A stretch of DNA of 64,000 nt from Micromonospora citrea (GCF_900090315.1 NZ_FMHZ01000002.1:1962501-2026500); one strand, 5' to 3'; positions 8,765 to 16,368 are shown, numbered from the stretch's first letter. Program-made: numbers and translations. The notes: a model not told the origin generated them from the letters alone.

Positions 8765-8866
8765 GTGCCAGCCGAGCATCCGCCACCGCCGGGCCCCACG
8801 AGGAGGCCGCCCGGACGACCGCGCCGTGCGTCGTCCCGCCGGCCGGTCCCGGGGCGGTCGTCGTGA
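8765..8866 (+). CDS. Possible leaderless leader peptide coupled to xerC
   Basis: The 33-residue frame starts at the GTG directly below the TAGGCT box and stops with a TGA that overlaps the xerC GTG (GTGA). The peptide is Pro/Arg-rich (MPAEHPPPPGPTRRPP...). Proline runs can slow ribosomes, so a regulatory role is imaginable. I see no homology and cannot exclude a chance frame. Confidence 0.35.
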   Translation: MPAEHPPPPGPTRRPPGRPRRASSRRPVPGRSS

Positions 8867-10092
8867 GCCGGGAGTCGACCGGCAGACGGGCGATGCACGA
8901 GGCGCTCCCGGCGGCGATGCGCGAGGCGGTGGACGACTTCGCCGGGCACCTGGCCGGGGTGCGCAACCGGTCCGCGCACACCGTCCGGGCGTACGTCGGC
9001 GACGTGGTGGCGCTGCTGGACCACGCGCGTCGGATGGGCTGCGCGGAGCTGGCGGAGCTGGATCTCACCGTGCTGCGCAGTTGGTTGGCGAAGCAGCGGA
9101 CGACGGGCGCCGCGCGGACGTCGCTCGCCCGCCGGGCGGCCTCGGCGCGGGCGTTCAGCGCCTGGGCGCACCGCTGCGGGCTGCTCCCCACCGATGTGGC
9201 GGGCGCGCTGGCCAGCCCTCGCGCGCACCGGGACCTGCCCAGCGTGCTCCGTGCCGATCAGGCGGCCGCGCTGGTCGAGGCCCCCGGCCGCGCCAACCGG
9301 GCCGCGCCGACGGTGTCGCACGCCGCGCGCCCCGCGCCAATCGACGGCCGGGCGGACGCCCTCGGCCCGGCGGCCATCGACACTGCCGCCGGCGACACGA
9401 CGGCCACCGCCACTGCCGCCGGCGACACGACGGCCACCGCCACTACCGCCGGCGACACGACGGCCACCGCCACTACCGCCGGCGACACGACGGCCGGCAC
9501 GGCGGGCACCTTCGTTCCGACCACCTGCACGGCAGCCGGCACGGCGGAACGCACGACGAACTCCGACACGGCGGACGGTGCCGCCGAGGCCGTGCTGCTG
9601 CGCGACCGGGCGCTGCTGGAGCTGCTCTACGGCACGGGCGTACGGATCAGTGAGGCGTGCGGCCTGGACGTCGCCGACATCGACCACGGGCGACGGGTCG
9701 TGCGGGTGTTCGGCAAGGGCGGCCGGGAGCGCGCGGTCCCGTACGGGGTGCCGGCCCAGCGGGCGCTCGACGAGTGGCTGCGCCACGGCCGGCCCGCGCT
9801 GGCCGGACCGCACTCCCGGGACGCGCTGCTGCTCGGCGCGCGCGGCGGGCGACTCAACCCGACGACGGCCAGGCGGATCGTGAGCGGCTACGCCGAAGCC
9901 GCCGGCCTGCCCCCGGTCAGCCCGCACGGGCTGCGGCACTCGGCGGCCACCCACCTGCTCGAAGGCGGCGCCGACCTGCGTGCGGTGCAGGAACTGCTGG
10001 GGCACTCGTCCCTCGCGAGCACGCAGATCTACACGCACGTGTCGGTGGAGCGGCTCCGCGCCGCCTACCGCCAGGCCCACCCCCGCGCCTGA
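8863..10092 (+). CDS. xerC: Tyrosine recombinase XerC with repeat-expanded linker
   Basis: Tyrosine recombinases of this type resolve chromosome dimers at dif with XerD. Starting from the GTG at 8863 the product is 409 aa, about 90-100 longer than usual; an ATG at 8893 is an alternative start. The N-terminal core-binding domain covers about 17-130. The catalytic domain has the full set: R261 (GVRISEA), K285 (GKGGRER), H355 and R358 (HGLRHS), H381 (LGHSS) and Y390 (QIYTHV). Between them, residues about 140-240 form an Ala/Thr/Gly-rich insertion that contains 10-residue tandem repeats (AGDTTATAT). All catalytic residues are intact, so it is probably active. The position among dprA and M23 matches the XerC locus of other actinobacteria. 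Confidence 0.9.
   Translation: MSRESTGRRAMHEALPAAMREAVDDFAGHLAGVRNRSAHTVRAYVGDVVALLDHARRMGCAELAELDLTVLRSWLAKQRTTGAARTSLARRAASARAFSAWAHRCGLLPTDVAGALASPRAHRDLPSVLRADQAAALVEAPGRANRAAPTVSHAARPAPIDGRADALGPAAIDTAAGDTTATATAAGDTTATATTAGDTTATATTAGDTTAGTAGTFVPTTCTAAGTAERTTNSDTADGAAEAVLLRDRALLELLYGTGVRISEACGLDVADIDHGRRVVRVFGKGGRERAVPYGVPAQRALDEWLRHGRPALAGPHSRDALLLGARGGRLNPTTARRIVSGYAEAAGLPPVSPHGLRHSAATHLLEGGADLRAVQELLGHSSLASTQIYTHVSVERLRAAYRQAHPRA
9381..9495 (+). repeat. 30-bp coding tandem repeat inside xerC
   Basis: Units start at 9391, 9421, 9451 and 9481 (the last partial), each beginning GGCGACACGACGGCC. They encode the AGDTTATAT linker repeats. The unit length preserves the frame, so repeat number may vary among strains without inactivating the enzyme. 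Confidence 0.85.
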
Positions 10093-10201
10093 TTGGCGCG
10101 ATTCGCCGACCGGGCCGCCACCGACCAGACGCCCACGACCAGTACGGCGCCGAATCCGCAGGCTGCCACGACCGGCACAGCGCTCAGGGGCAGCCCGACC
10201 C

Positions 10202-10792
10202 TCAGGGGCGGCGCGGCGACGAGCCCGGGCCGTCCGGGGCGGAGCCGCGGAGCACGACGTGCGGCGGCCGGCCCAGGTCCAGGCACATCCGGACGTCGTC
10301 GTAGCGTTCGTCGCCCACCTCGATGACGTTCGGCAGCCGCCCCCACTCGCGGAAGCCGAGCCGCTCGTATAGCGCGATCGCGCCGTGGTTGTTGCCCCGT
10401 ACGCCGAGCGCGAGGGTCTCGATGCCGGCCCTGCGGGCGTCGTCGACCAGGGCGCCGGTGACGAGCCGGCCGATCCCCCGGCCACGGGCGGCCGGGTGGG
10501 CCGTGATCTTTTCCAGGTCGGCGTAGTGGGCGAAGATCGGCTTCGGACCGCGCCGCCACAACCCGGTACCCACGACCCGGGAGTCCAGCACGGCGAGAGC
10601 CAGCGCAGCGTCGCCGGCCCGGACAAGGCTGAGCACGGAGTCCAGCCATGCGTCGGTCTCGGCGCGACCGGGTGGGACGGCGTACCCGATCGCGCCGCCG
10701 CGCTCGGCCACCGCGTGCAGCACCCGGTGCACGTCGGCGCGGAGCTGCCGGTCGGCGACGGTCGGCCAGCGCAGTCCGACGGGGGCGTCCAT
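10202..10792 (-). CDS. GNAT family N-acetyltransferase
   Basis: The 196-aa product has a GNAT fold: ALALAVLDSRVVGTGLW (beta-4 region), then the acetyl-CoA motif A in ARGRGIGRLVTGALVDDA (about 117-134), and NNHGAIALYERLGF (about 147-160), typical of the C-terminal half. The substrate is unknown. The ATG at 10792 was chosen over an in-frame upstream one because AGGA lies upstream of it and homology begins soon after. It is transcribed divergently from an aminotransferase-like gene. Confidence 0.88.
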   Translation of the reverse strand: MDAPVGLRWPTVADRQLRADVHRVLHAVAERGGAIGYAVPPGRAETDAWLDSVLSLVRAGDAALALAVLDSRVVGTGLWRRGPKPIFAHYADLEKITAHPAARGRGIGRLVTGALVDDARRAGIETLALGVRGNNHGAIALYERLGFREWGRLPNVIEVGDERYDDVRMCLDLGRPPHVVLRGSAPDGPGSSPRRP

Positions 10793-10871
10793 GACAGGCG
10801 ATCCTGCAGTATCGAGGGGCGTCGACCGGCACGGGCACCGCCGGAACGCCGGCCGGAGATCCACCGGCCGC

Positions 10872-10877
10872 TACGAT
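10872..10877 (+). promoter_or_regulatory. TACGAT -10 box, leaderless aminotransferase start
   Basis: TACGAT is followed after exactly 6 nt by the GTG start at 10884. No ribosome binding site is visible, which fits a leaderless mRNA. Confidence 0.45.
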
Positions 10878-10883
10878 CATCGG

Positions 10884-12065
10884 GTGAGCGTCCCGCAGCC
10901 GCCCGAGCCGATCGCGGCAGCCCGCCTGCTCTTCTCGCTCGACCCCACCGTGAGCCACCTCAACCACGGCTCGTTCGGCGCGGTGCCGATCGCTGTGCAG
11001 CGGGCCCAGCAGCGGCTGCGTGACGAGATGGAAGCCAACCCGCTGCGCTTCTTCACACGAGGTCTGGTCGACCGGATCACCCATGCCCGCCGCCACGTGG
11101 CCGGCTTCCTGGGCGCCGACCCGGAAGGCACCGCCCTGGTGCCGAACGCCACCACCGGCGTGGCCATGGTGCTCCAGTCGCTCGGCCTGCGCCCCGGCGA
11201 CGAGGTGCTCACGACCGACCACGGCTATGGCGCGGTGGCCCTGTCCGTCGCCCGGGAGTGCCGCCGCACGGGGGCGGTCACCCGCGCGCTGCACGTGCCG
11301 CTGGCCGCCACCGACGAGGAGGTCGTCGAGGTCGTCCGCGCGGGCCTGCGCCCTGGCCGGACCCGGCTGCTCGTGGTGGACCAGCTCACCTCGGCCACCG
11401 CCCGGCTCCTCCCGGTCGCCGCCATCGTCCGGGTGGCCGGGGAGCACGGGATACCGGTCCTGGTCGACGCCGCGCACGCCCCGGGCATGCTGGCGACTCC
11501 GGTCGGGAGCATCGGCGCCGACTTCTGGGTGGGCAACCTGCACAAGTGGGCGTACGCGCCACGCGGCAGCGCCGTGCTGGTGGTCGCACCGTCGTGGCGG
11601 GAACGCATCGAGCCGCTGGCCGTCTCGTGGGAGCAGGAGTCGGGGTTCCCCCGCCGGGTCGAGTGGGCGGCGACCCAGGACTACACCGGCTGGCTGGCCG
11701 CACCGGTGGGCCTGTTCACCCTGCGCAGCCTCGGCGCCGACCGGGTACGCGGGCACAACGCCGCGCTGGCGGCGTACGGCCAGCGGGTGGTGGGGGACGC
11801 GCTCGGGGTGGCCCCCAGCGACCTGCCGGACCCCGGCGGGCGCGGGGTGGCCATGCGGATCGTTCCGTTGCCGGCGGGCCTGGGCACCACCTTCGACGCG
11901 GCGCGGGCGCTGCGGGAACGGATCGCCGATCGGCTCGCCACGGAGGTGGCGGTCATGTCCTGGAACGGCCGGGGCTGGCTGCGGCTGTGCGCGCAGGTCT
12001 ACAACACCGCGGACGAGTACGAGCGGCTGTCGGTGCGGCTCCCCCCGCTGCTCGCCCAGCGCTGA
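10884..12065 (+). CDS. Class V aminotransferase-like PLP enzyme
   Basis: The 393-aa protein belongs to the aminotransferase class V fold, closest in look to the isopenicillin-N-epimerase-like group. It starts with HLNHGSFGAVP, has VPNATTGVAMVLQSL (cofactor phosphate region), VDAAHAPGM with the Asp that contacts the PLP ring nitrogen, and NLHKWAYAPRGSAVL with the Schiff-base lysine. The substrate cannot be deduced. The GTG at 10884 sits 6 nt after a TACGAT box and has no ribosome binding site. The 3' end overlaps the antisense M23 gene by 113 bp. Confidence 0.88.
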   Translation: MSVPQPPEPIAAARLLFSLDPTVSHLNHGSFGAVPIAVQRAQQRLRDEMEANPLRFFTRGLVDRITHARRHVAGFLGADPEGTALVPNATTGVAMVLQSLGLRPGDEVLTTDHGYGAVALSVARECRRTGAVTRALHVPLAATDEEVVEVVRAGLRPGRTRLLVVDQLTSATARLLPVAAIVRVAGEHGIPVLVDAAHAPGMLATPVGSIGADFWVGNLHKWAYAPRGSAVLVVAPSWRERIEPLAVSWEQESGFPRRVEWAATQDYTGWLAAPVGLFTLRSLGADRVRGHNAALAAYGQRVVGDALGVAPSDLPDPGGRGVAMRIVPLPAGLGTTFDAARALRERIADRLATEVAVMSWNGRGWLRLCAQVYNTADEYERLSVRLPPLLAQR

Positions 12066-12891
12066 GCGGGTCGCCGTTCACCGGCACCACCCGGACTGGC
12101 CCAGACACCGAGGCCAGGCCAGACACCCAGGCCGGGCCAGACACCCAGGCCGGGCCAGACGCCGGGGCCGGGTCGGGCTCGACGCCCTCCAACGGCAGCA
12201 GCCGCACCGCGCCGAGGCCGAGCAGGGTCAGCGGGTCGAGGTAGTCGGCGCCACGGCGCAGCCCCCAGTGCAGGCAGGCCGGCGCGGGACAGCCGGCATG
12301 GCCGGCGAGCAGCGTGCCCAGCGGTGCGCCGGCGGCGAGCCCGTCGCCGGTTCGGACCGCCGGCGCCACGGGCTCGTAGGTGGTCCGCAGTCCTCCGGCA
12401 TGCCCGACGGTGACGACCGGTCGCCCGGCGACCATGCCGGCGAAGAGGACCGTGCCGGGACCGGCGGACCGTACGGTGGCACCCGGCGCGGCGGCCAGGT
12501 CGACGCCCCGGTGGCCGGGGAGCCACGGGCGCGGCGGCGGATCGAACCGGCGCACCGGCCGCGGCACGCCGTCGAGCGGCCACCGGAACCGCGCCGCCCC
12601 GGACGCCGGGCCTTGAAACGGGCGGGCCCCGGACGCCGAGGGGCCGGCACCGCCGGCCGCACGCCCGAACTCGGCGCGCGCAGGCGCGGAGACGGCACGC
12701 GCAGGCGCAGACTCGGCGCCCACAGGCGCAGCCGCGACACGCGCAGACGCGGAGACGACGCGCGCAGGCGTGGTCGTCGCCGCCCGGACCGGTGTCGACA
12801 CCGGCTGCGGGGCGACGGGCGCGGCGGGCGGTACGAGGGACAGCAGCGCGGCGCAGAGCACGGCGGAGGCGGTACGGGTCGGTGGTCGCAT
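11953..12891 (-). CDS. Secreted M23 family metallopeptidase
   Basis: M23 (LytM/LysM-type) peptidases cut peptide cross-bridges of peptidoglycan or serve as regulators of cell-wall enzymes. The 312-aa product has a signal peptide (MRPPTRTASAVLCAALLSLV), an Ala/Pro/Ser-rich linker with RAVSAPARA-type repeats, and an M23 domain at about 100-210 with HRGVDLAA and HWGLR; the usual H-x3-D and H-x-H pattern is only partly kept (HWG in place of HxH), so activity is uncertain. The tail contains four 18-bp repeats (PAWVSG), then about 37 residues antisense to the aminotransferase gene. The ATG at 12891 lies 7 nt below a CAGGCT box. Confidence 0.82.
   Translation of the reverse strand: MRPPTRTASAVLCAALLSLVPPAAPVAPQPVSTPVRAATTTPARVVSASARVAAAPVGAESAPARAVSAPARAEFGRAAGGAGPSASGARPFQGPASGAARFRWPLDGVPRPVRRFDPPPRPWLPGHRGVDLAAAPGATVRSAGPGTVLFAGMVAGRPVVTVGHAGGLRTTYEPVAPAVRTGDGLAAGAPLGTLLAGHAGCPAPACLHWGLRRGADYLDPLTLLGLGAVRLLPLEGVEPDPAPASGPAWVSGPAWVSGLASVSGPVRVVPVNGDPLSAGRAAGGAAPTAARTRPRCCRPARTAAASPGRSRT
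12101..12172 (-). repeat. 18-bp coding tandem repeat at the M23 C-terminus
   Basis: Four contiguous units of 18 bp start at 12101, 12119, 12137 and 12155 (CCAGACACCCAGGCCGGG in the two identical central copies). They encode six-residue PAWVSG-like units on the minus strand. Confidence 0.85.
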
Positions 12892-12898
12892 GGGGCGC

Positions 12899-12904
12899 AG
12901 CCTG
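12899..12904 (-). promoter_or_regulatory. CAGGCT -10 box, leaderless M23 start
   Basis: On the minus strand CAGGCT is followed after 7 nt by the ATG at 12891. No ribosome binding site is visible between them. Confidence 0.4.
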
Positions 12905-12942
12905 CGTGGTGCCCGCCGCGATTCGCCACCCCGGCACCCGGC

Positions 12943-12971
12943 GCCTGTGGACAGTCGGTGTCCTGTGGACG
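12943..12971 (-). promoter_or_regulatory. Two-box element upstream of the M23 gene
   Basis: Read on the minus strand this is CGTCCACAG, 10 nt, GTCCACAGGC: the same bases, spacing and orientation relative to the gene as at 4624-4652 upstream of yraN. It lies 52-80 bp upstream of the M23 start. Both 9-mers (CCGTCCACA, CTGTCCACA) fit the actinobacterial DnaA box. It also faces away from the leaderless methyltransferase gene at 13101. Confidence 0.5.
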
Positions 12972-13088
12972 GTCACCCGCGACGGGACCTGATCTGCTAT
13001 GCGCCGCGACCCGACACGCCCGAGCCGACCGGCACTGCGGGAGCGGTCCGCCGACCGGTAGCGGGCCACCGGCCGGGCGGCGGACGCC

Positions 13089-13094
13089 TAGGCT
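13089..13094 (+). promoter_or_regulatory. TAGGCT -10 box, leaderless methyltransferase start
   Basis: TAGGCT is followed after 6 nt by the GTG at 13101. No ribosome binding site is present. Confidence 0.55.
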
Positions 13095-13100
13095 GGGTCG

Positions 13101-13730
13101 GTGACGCGGGACTGGTACGCCTGGCACGAGGACTACGAGGACCCGGGCTCGGCGCTCTCCCGCCGGCTCGCCGAGGTGCGGATGCGGATCCGGGCGGCGC
13201 TCGACGCGGCCGCGCCCGGCCCGCTGCGGGCGGTCAGCGTCTGCGCCGGGCAGGGGCGCGACCTGATTCCCGTACTGGCGGTCCACCCCCGGCGGGACGA
13301 CGTGACCGCCCGGCTCGTGGAGTTGGATCCCCGCAACGCGGAGGTGGCCCGGTCGGCCGCCCGCGCGGCGGGGCTGTCCTCGGTGGAGGTGGTGGTCGGG
13401 GACGCGGCGCGCACGGACGCGTACGTCGATCTCGTTCCGGCCGACCTGGTGCTGGTCTGCGGGGTGTTCGGCAATGTCGGCGAGGCGGACGTGCGGGCCA
13501 TCGTGCGGCACTGCGCGGCGCTCTGCGCCACCGGCGGCTCGGTGTTCTGGACCCGGCACCGGCGTAGCCCCGACCTGGTGCCGACCATCTGCGACTGGTT
13601 CGCCGAGGAGGGCTTCAGGCCGGTGGCGGTAAGCAGTCCGGCCGACGGCGTGGGCGTGGGCGTCCACCGGTTCGAGGGCCGACCGCGGCCCCTGCCGGCC
13701 GGGGTGACGATGTTCGAGTTCCTCGGCTGA
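13101..13730 (+). CDS. SAM-dependent methyltransferase, class I fold
   Basis: The 209-aa product has a Rossmann-type methyltransferase core: motif I VSVCAGQGRDLIPVLA (about 46-61) in which CAGQGRD replaces the usual ExGxGxG, an acidic residue in VELDPRN (about 74-80) that would bind the SAM ribose, GDAARTDAY, and LVLVCGVFGNV. The substrate is unknown; small actinobacterial homologues are annotated only as class I methyltransferases. The GTG at 13101 sits below a TAGGCT box and no Shine-Dalgarno sequence is visible. A tandem repeat follows the stop. Confidence 0.85.
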   Translation: MTRDWYAWHEDYEDPGSALSRRLAEVRMRIRAALDAAAPGPLRAVSVCAGQGRDLIPVLAVHPRRDDVTARLVELDPRNAEVARSAARAAGLSSVEVVVGDAARTDAYVDLVPADLVLVCGVFGNVGEADVRAIVRHCAALCATGGSVFWTRHRRSPDLVPTICDWFAEEGFRPVAVSSPADGVGVGVHRFEGRPRPLPAGVTMFEFLG

Positions 13731-13748
13731 GACCGGCCCGCCGGGAGC

Positions 13749-13890
13749 GACCAGGACCGGCGTCGAAAGTGACCAGGATCGGTGCCGAGAGCACCAGGAT
13801 CGGTGCCGAGAGCACCAGGACCGGTGCCGAGAGCACCAGGACCGGTGCCGAGAGCGACCAGGGCGAGCGTCGAAGGCGACCAGGGCAGGC
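13749..13890. repeat. 21-22-bp tandem repeat after the methyltransferase gene
   Basis: Four near-perfect units (ACCAGGATCGGTGCCGAGAGC and a one-base variant) run from 13772 to 13855. Degenerate units of 22 bp flank them on both sides. The array begins about 20 bp after the stop codon and fills half of the 289-bp gap before the next gene. Confidence 0.85.
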
Positions 13891-13966
13891 ACCGGGATCG
13901 GCCAAGACCGGCGCGGGGAACGGGCGGGGCGGGCGCGGGGAACGGGCGGTGGGGCGGCGAGACCCC

Positions 13967-13972
13967 TAGGCT
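13967..13972 (+). promoter_or_regulatory. TAGGCT -10 box upstream of the sulfite-oxidase-family gene
   Basis: TAGGCT lies 48 bp upstream of the ATG at 14020. Transcription would start near 13980 and give a leader of about 40 nt with a GGGGAGG ribosome binding site. The GTG at 13980 is out of frame with the gene. Confidence 0.45.
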
Positions 13973-14019
13973 GGGGCGGGTGCGGCGGAGCGGCCGCCGT
14001 TCGGCCCGGGGAGGCCAGG

Positions 14020-15126
14020 ATGACCACTGTGGACGACGTGAGCCGGCCGTCCCGGCTGGCCGAGCCGGACGAGGGGATCACCGTCGAGGAGTTGCGGCTG
14101 GCCGCCCGCAACCACGGCATCCCGCTGGAGGCGCTGCGCTACGACGTCACCCCGGCAGGCCTGCACTACCTGCTCATCCACTACGACATCCCGGACCTCG
14201 ACCCGGCGACCCACGCGGTGACCGTGGGCGGCGCGGTGGACCGGCCGCTGGCCCTGGACCTCGCCGCGCTGCGCGCCCGCCCACGGGTGACCCGGCGGGT
14301 GACGCTGGAGTGCGCCGGCAACGGGCGGGCCCTGCTGCACCCCAGGCCGGTGAGTCAGCCGTGGCTGGTGGAGGCGGTCGGCAACGCCGAGTGGACCGGC
14401 ACCCCGCTGGCTCCGCTGCTCCGGGAGGCGGGGATCGCCGCCGACGCCGTGGACGTGGTCTTCACCGGCGCCGACCACGGCGTGGAGCGCGGCGTCGAGC
14501 AGGACTACCAGCGCGCGCTGCCGGTCGCCGACGCGCTGCGGGAGGAGGTGCTGCTGGCGTACGAGATGAACGGCGCTCCCCTGCTGCCGCAGCACGGCGC
14601 CCCGCTGCGGCTGATCGTGCCCGGCTGGTACGGCATGGCGCACGTCAAGTGGCTCCGCGCGATCGACGTGCGCACCGAGGCGTTCGACGGCTACCAGAAC
14701 GCGGTCGCCTACCGGCTGCGGCGGGACGCCGACGACCCGGGCGTGCCGGTGACCCGGATCGAGCCACGGGCGCTGGTCAGGCCGCCGGGCTTCCCCGACT
14801 TCATGTCCCGCACCCGGGTGCTGCGCCCGGGGCCCTGCACGCTGGACGGTCGCGCCTGGTCGGGCCACGCCCCGGTCGTCTCGGTCGAGGTGACCACCGA
14901 CGGCGGGGCCACCTGGGCACCGGCCAGGCTGGACGATCAGTCGGGTGGCGAGTTCGCCTGGCGCGGGTGGCGTCACGAGTGGACGGCGGAGCCGGGGCGG
15001 CACGTGCTCGGCGCCCGCGCCACCGACGCGTCGGGCCGGACCCAGCCGGTCGAGCAGCCGTGGAACCGGGGCGGCTTCGCCAACAACCTCGTCCAACGGG
15101 TCGAGGTCGTGGTGCTGCCGGGATGA
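14020..15126 (+). CDS. Molybdopterin-dependent oxidoreductase, sulfite oxidase family
   Basis: Members of this family bind a Mo-molybdopterin cofactor through one conserved cysteine and oxidise sulfite or related substrates. The 368-aa product shows the Mo-binding domain with ECAGNGR (the Cys at about 103 as Mo ligand), GNAEWTGTPLAPLL, and LIVPGWYGMAHVKWL, followed by a C-terminal Ig-like dimerisation domain (about 250-368; VVSVEVTTDGGATW). No signal peptide or Tat motif is visible, so it appears cytoplasmic. The ATG at 14020 has a strong GGGGAGG site. The electron acceptor and the true substrate are unknown. Confidence 0.92.
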   Translation: MTTVDDVSRPSRLAEPDEGITVEELRLAARNHGIPLEALRYDVTPAGLHYLLIHYDIPDLDPATHAVTVGGAVDRPLALDLAALRARPRVTRRVTLECAGNGRALLHPRPVSQPWLVEAVGNAEWTGTPLAPLLREAGIAADAVDVVFTGADHGVERGVEQDYQRALPVADALREEVLLAYEMNGAPLLPQHGAPLRLIVPGWYGMAHVKWLRAIDVRTEAFDGYQNAVAYRLRRDADDPGVPVTRIEPRALVRPPGFPDFMSRTRVLRPGPCTLDGRAWSGHAPVVSVEVTTDGGATWAPARLDDQSGGEFAWRGWRHEWTAEPGRHVLGARATDASGRTQPVEQPWNRGGFANNLVQRVEVVVLPG

Positions 15127-15235
15127 CGCCGACCGCCGGGGAGGCGGGGGGACGACGACGGCCGCGCGGCGGTGGGGGTGCCGACGGGGCCACGGGCCCG
15201 GTGGTCGCGCCACCGGGCGACAGCTGGGCGGTGGG

Positions 15236-15559
15236 TCAGCCGCCGAAGCCGGAGTCGGCGGGGAGGGAGATGTCCGGCTTCTCCAGCTCCTCGACGTTGA
15301 CGTCCTTGAAGGTCATCACCCGGACGTTCTTGACGAAGCGGGCGGGACGATACATGTCCCACACCCAGGCGTCGTGCATCTCGACCTCGAAGTAGACCTC
15401 GCCGTCGGAGTTGCGCACGTGCAGGTCCACCTGGTTGGCCAGGTAGAACCGGCGCTCGGTCTCCACCACGTAGGAGAACTGGCGGACAATGTCGCGGTAC
15501 TCCCGGTAGAGCTGCAGCTCCATCTCGGTCTCGTACTTCTCGAGATCTTCCGCGCTCAT
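15236..15559 (-). CDS. DUF2469 family protein
   Basis: This 107-aa protein belongs to a family conserved across actinobacteria and regularly encoded directly after rnhB. Its function is not established. The sequence MSAEDLEKYETEMELQLYRE at the start and the aromatic VEMHDAWVWDMYRPARFVK in the middle are family features. It appears soluble. The ATG at 15559 overlaps the rnhB stop (ATGA), so the two are probably co-translated. It is the last gene of the cluster that begins at the signal peptidases. Confidence 0.93.
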   Translation of the reverse strand: MSAEDLEKYETEMELQLYREYRDIVRQFSYVVETERRFYLANQVDLHVRNSDGEVYFEVEMHDAWVWDMYRPARFVKNVRVMTFKDVNVEELEKPDISLPADSGFGG

Positions 15560-16368
15560 CGCACTCCGCCTTCCATGACCACATCTTCCCCCACCGACGC
15601 CGGAGGCCGAGGCTGCTCGCCCAACGCCACGCCGACGGTACCCCCTGGCGCGCAAGAGCGCCCCATCGGCTCGTCCAGGCTTGCGCCCACCGGTCGGCGG
15701 GCCCGGGGTGGGGCGCCGTCCCGGCCGGACACCGCCGCCACGTTGACGTACGAGAACCGGTGCTCCCGGCACGGCCCGCGCTCGCGCAGCGCCGCACTGT
15801 GCTCCGGCGTGATGTAACCCTTGTGCTCGGCGAAGCCGTAGCCGGGGAACGCCCCGTCCAGCTCGACCATGATGCGGTCCCGGGTGACCTTGGCGAGCAC
15901 GCTCGCCGCCGCCACGCAGGCGGCCACCCGGTCGCCCTTCCACACCGCCAGCCCCGGCACGTCGAGGCCGTCGACCCCGAAGCCGTCGGTCAGCACGTAG
16001 TCGGGGCGGGTGGCCAGGGACGCCAGGGCGCGGCGCATCGCGGCCAGGTTGCACACGTGCAGGCCCCGCTCGTCGACCTCCTCGGCGGGGACGACCACCA
16101 CCGAGTACGCCAGGGCACGGGCGACGACCTCGTCGTGGACCCGCTCCCGGCTGGCCGGGGTGAGCAGCTTCGAGTCGGCCAGGCCGTCGATCTCGCCCCG
16201 GCGCCCCTCGGGCAGGATCGCGGCGGCGGCGACCAGCGGCCCGGCGCACGCCCCGCGACCCGCCTCGTCGGCGCCGGCGACGTGCCGGAAGCCGCGCCGC
16301 TGCAACGCGCGCTCCAGCGCGTAGAGCCCACCCTCGCGGCGCACCACCGTGCGCGGCGGCGTCAGCAC
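15556..16368 (-). CDS. rnhB: Ribonuclease HII
   Basis: RNase HII cuts at ribonucleotides embedded in DNA and at RNA-DNA junctions, starting ribonucleotide excision repair. The 270-aa product has the catalytic GADEAGRG (Asp-Glu), ADSKLL, DYVLTDGF and AAASVLAKVTRDR motifs, and FAEHKGY. About 60 residues after the conserved core form a Pro/Arg-rich tail. The GTG at 16368 was chosen because GGAGG lies about 7 nt upstream. The start overlaps the NUDIX gene end by 7 bp and the stop overlaps the DUF2469 start. Confidence 0.95.
   Translation of the reverse strand: MLTPPRTVVRREGGLYALERALQRRGFRHVAGADEAGRGACAGPLVAAAAILPEGRRGEIDGLADSKLLTPASRERVHDEVVARALAYSVVVVPAEEVDERGLHVCNLAAMRRALASLATRPDYVLTDGFGVDGLDVPGLAVWKGDRVAACVAAASVLAKVTRDRIMVELDGAFPGYGFAEHKGYITPEHSAALRERGPCREHRFSYVNVAAVSGRDGAPPRARRPVGASLDEPMGRSCAPGGTVGVALGEQPRPPASVGEDVVMEGGVR

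Noticed and set aside
10065..10240. Possible small membrane peptide on the minus strand between GNAT and xerC
   Set aside because: A hydrophobic stretch is present (VVAACGFGAVLVVGVW), but there is no ATG or GTG start at a sensible position, and it overlaps the xerC 3' end.
13980..14020. Leaderless GTG at 13980 as the start of the sulfite-oxidase-family gene
   Set aside because: It is out of frame with the conserved protein; the ATG at 14020 has a strong Shine-Dalgarno site.
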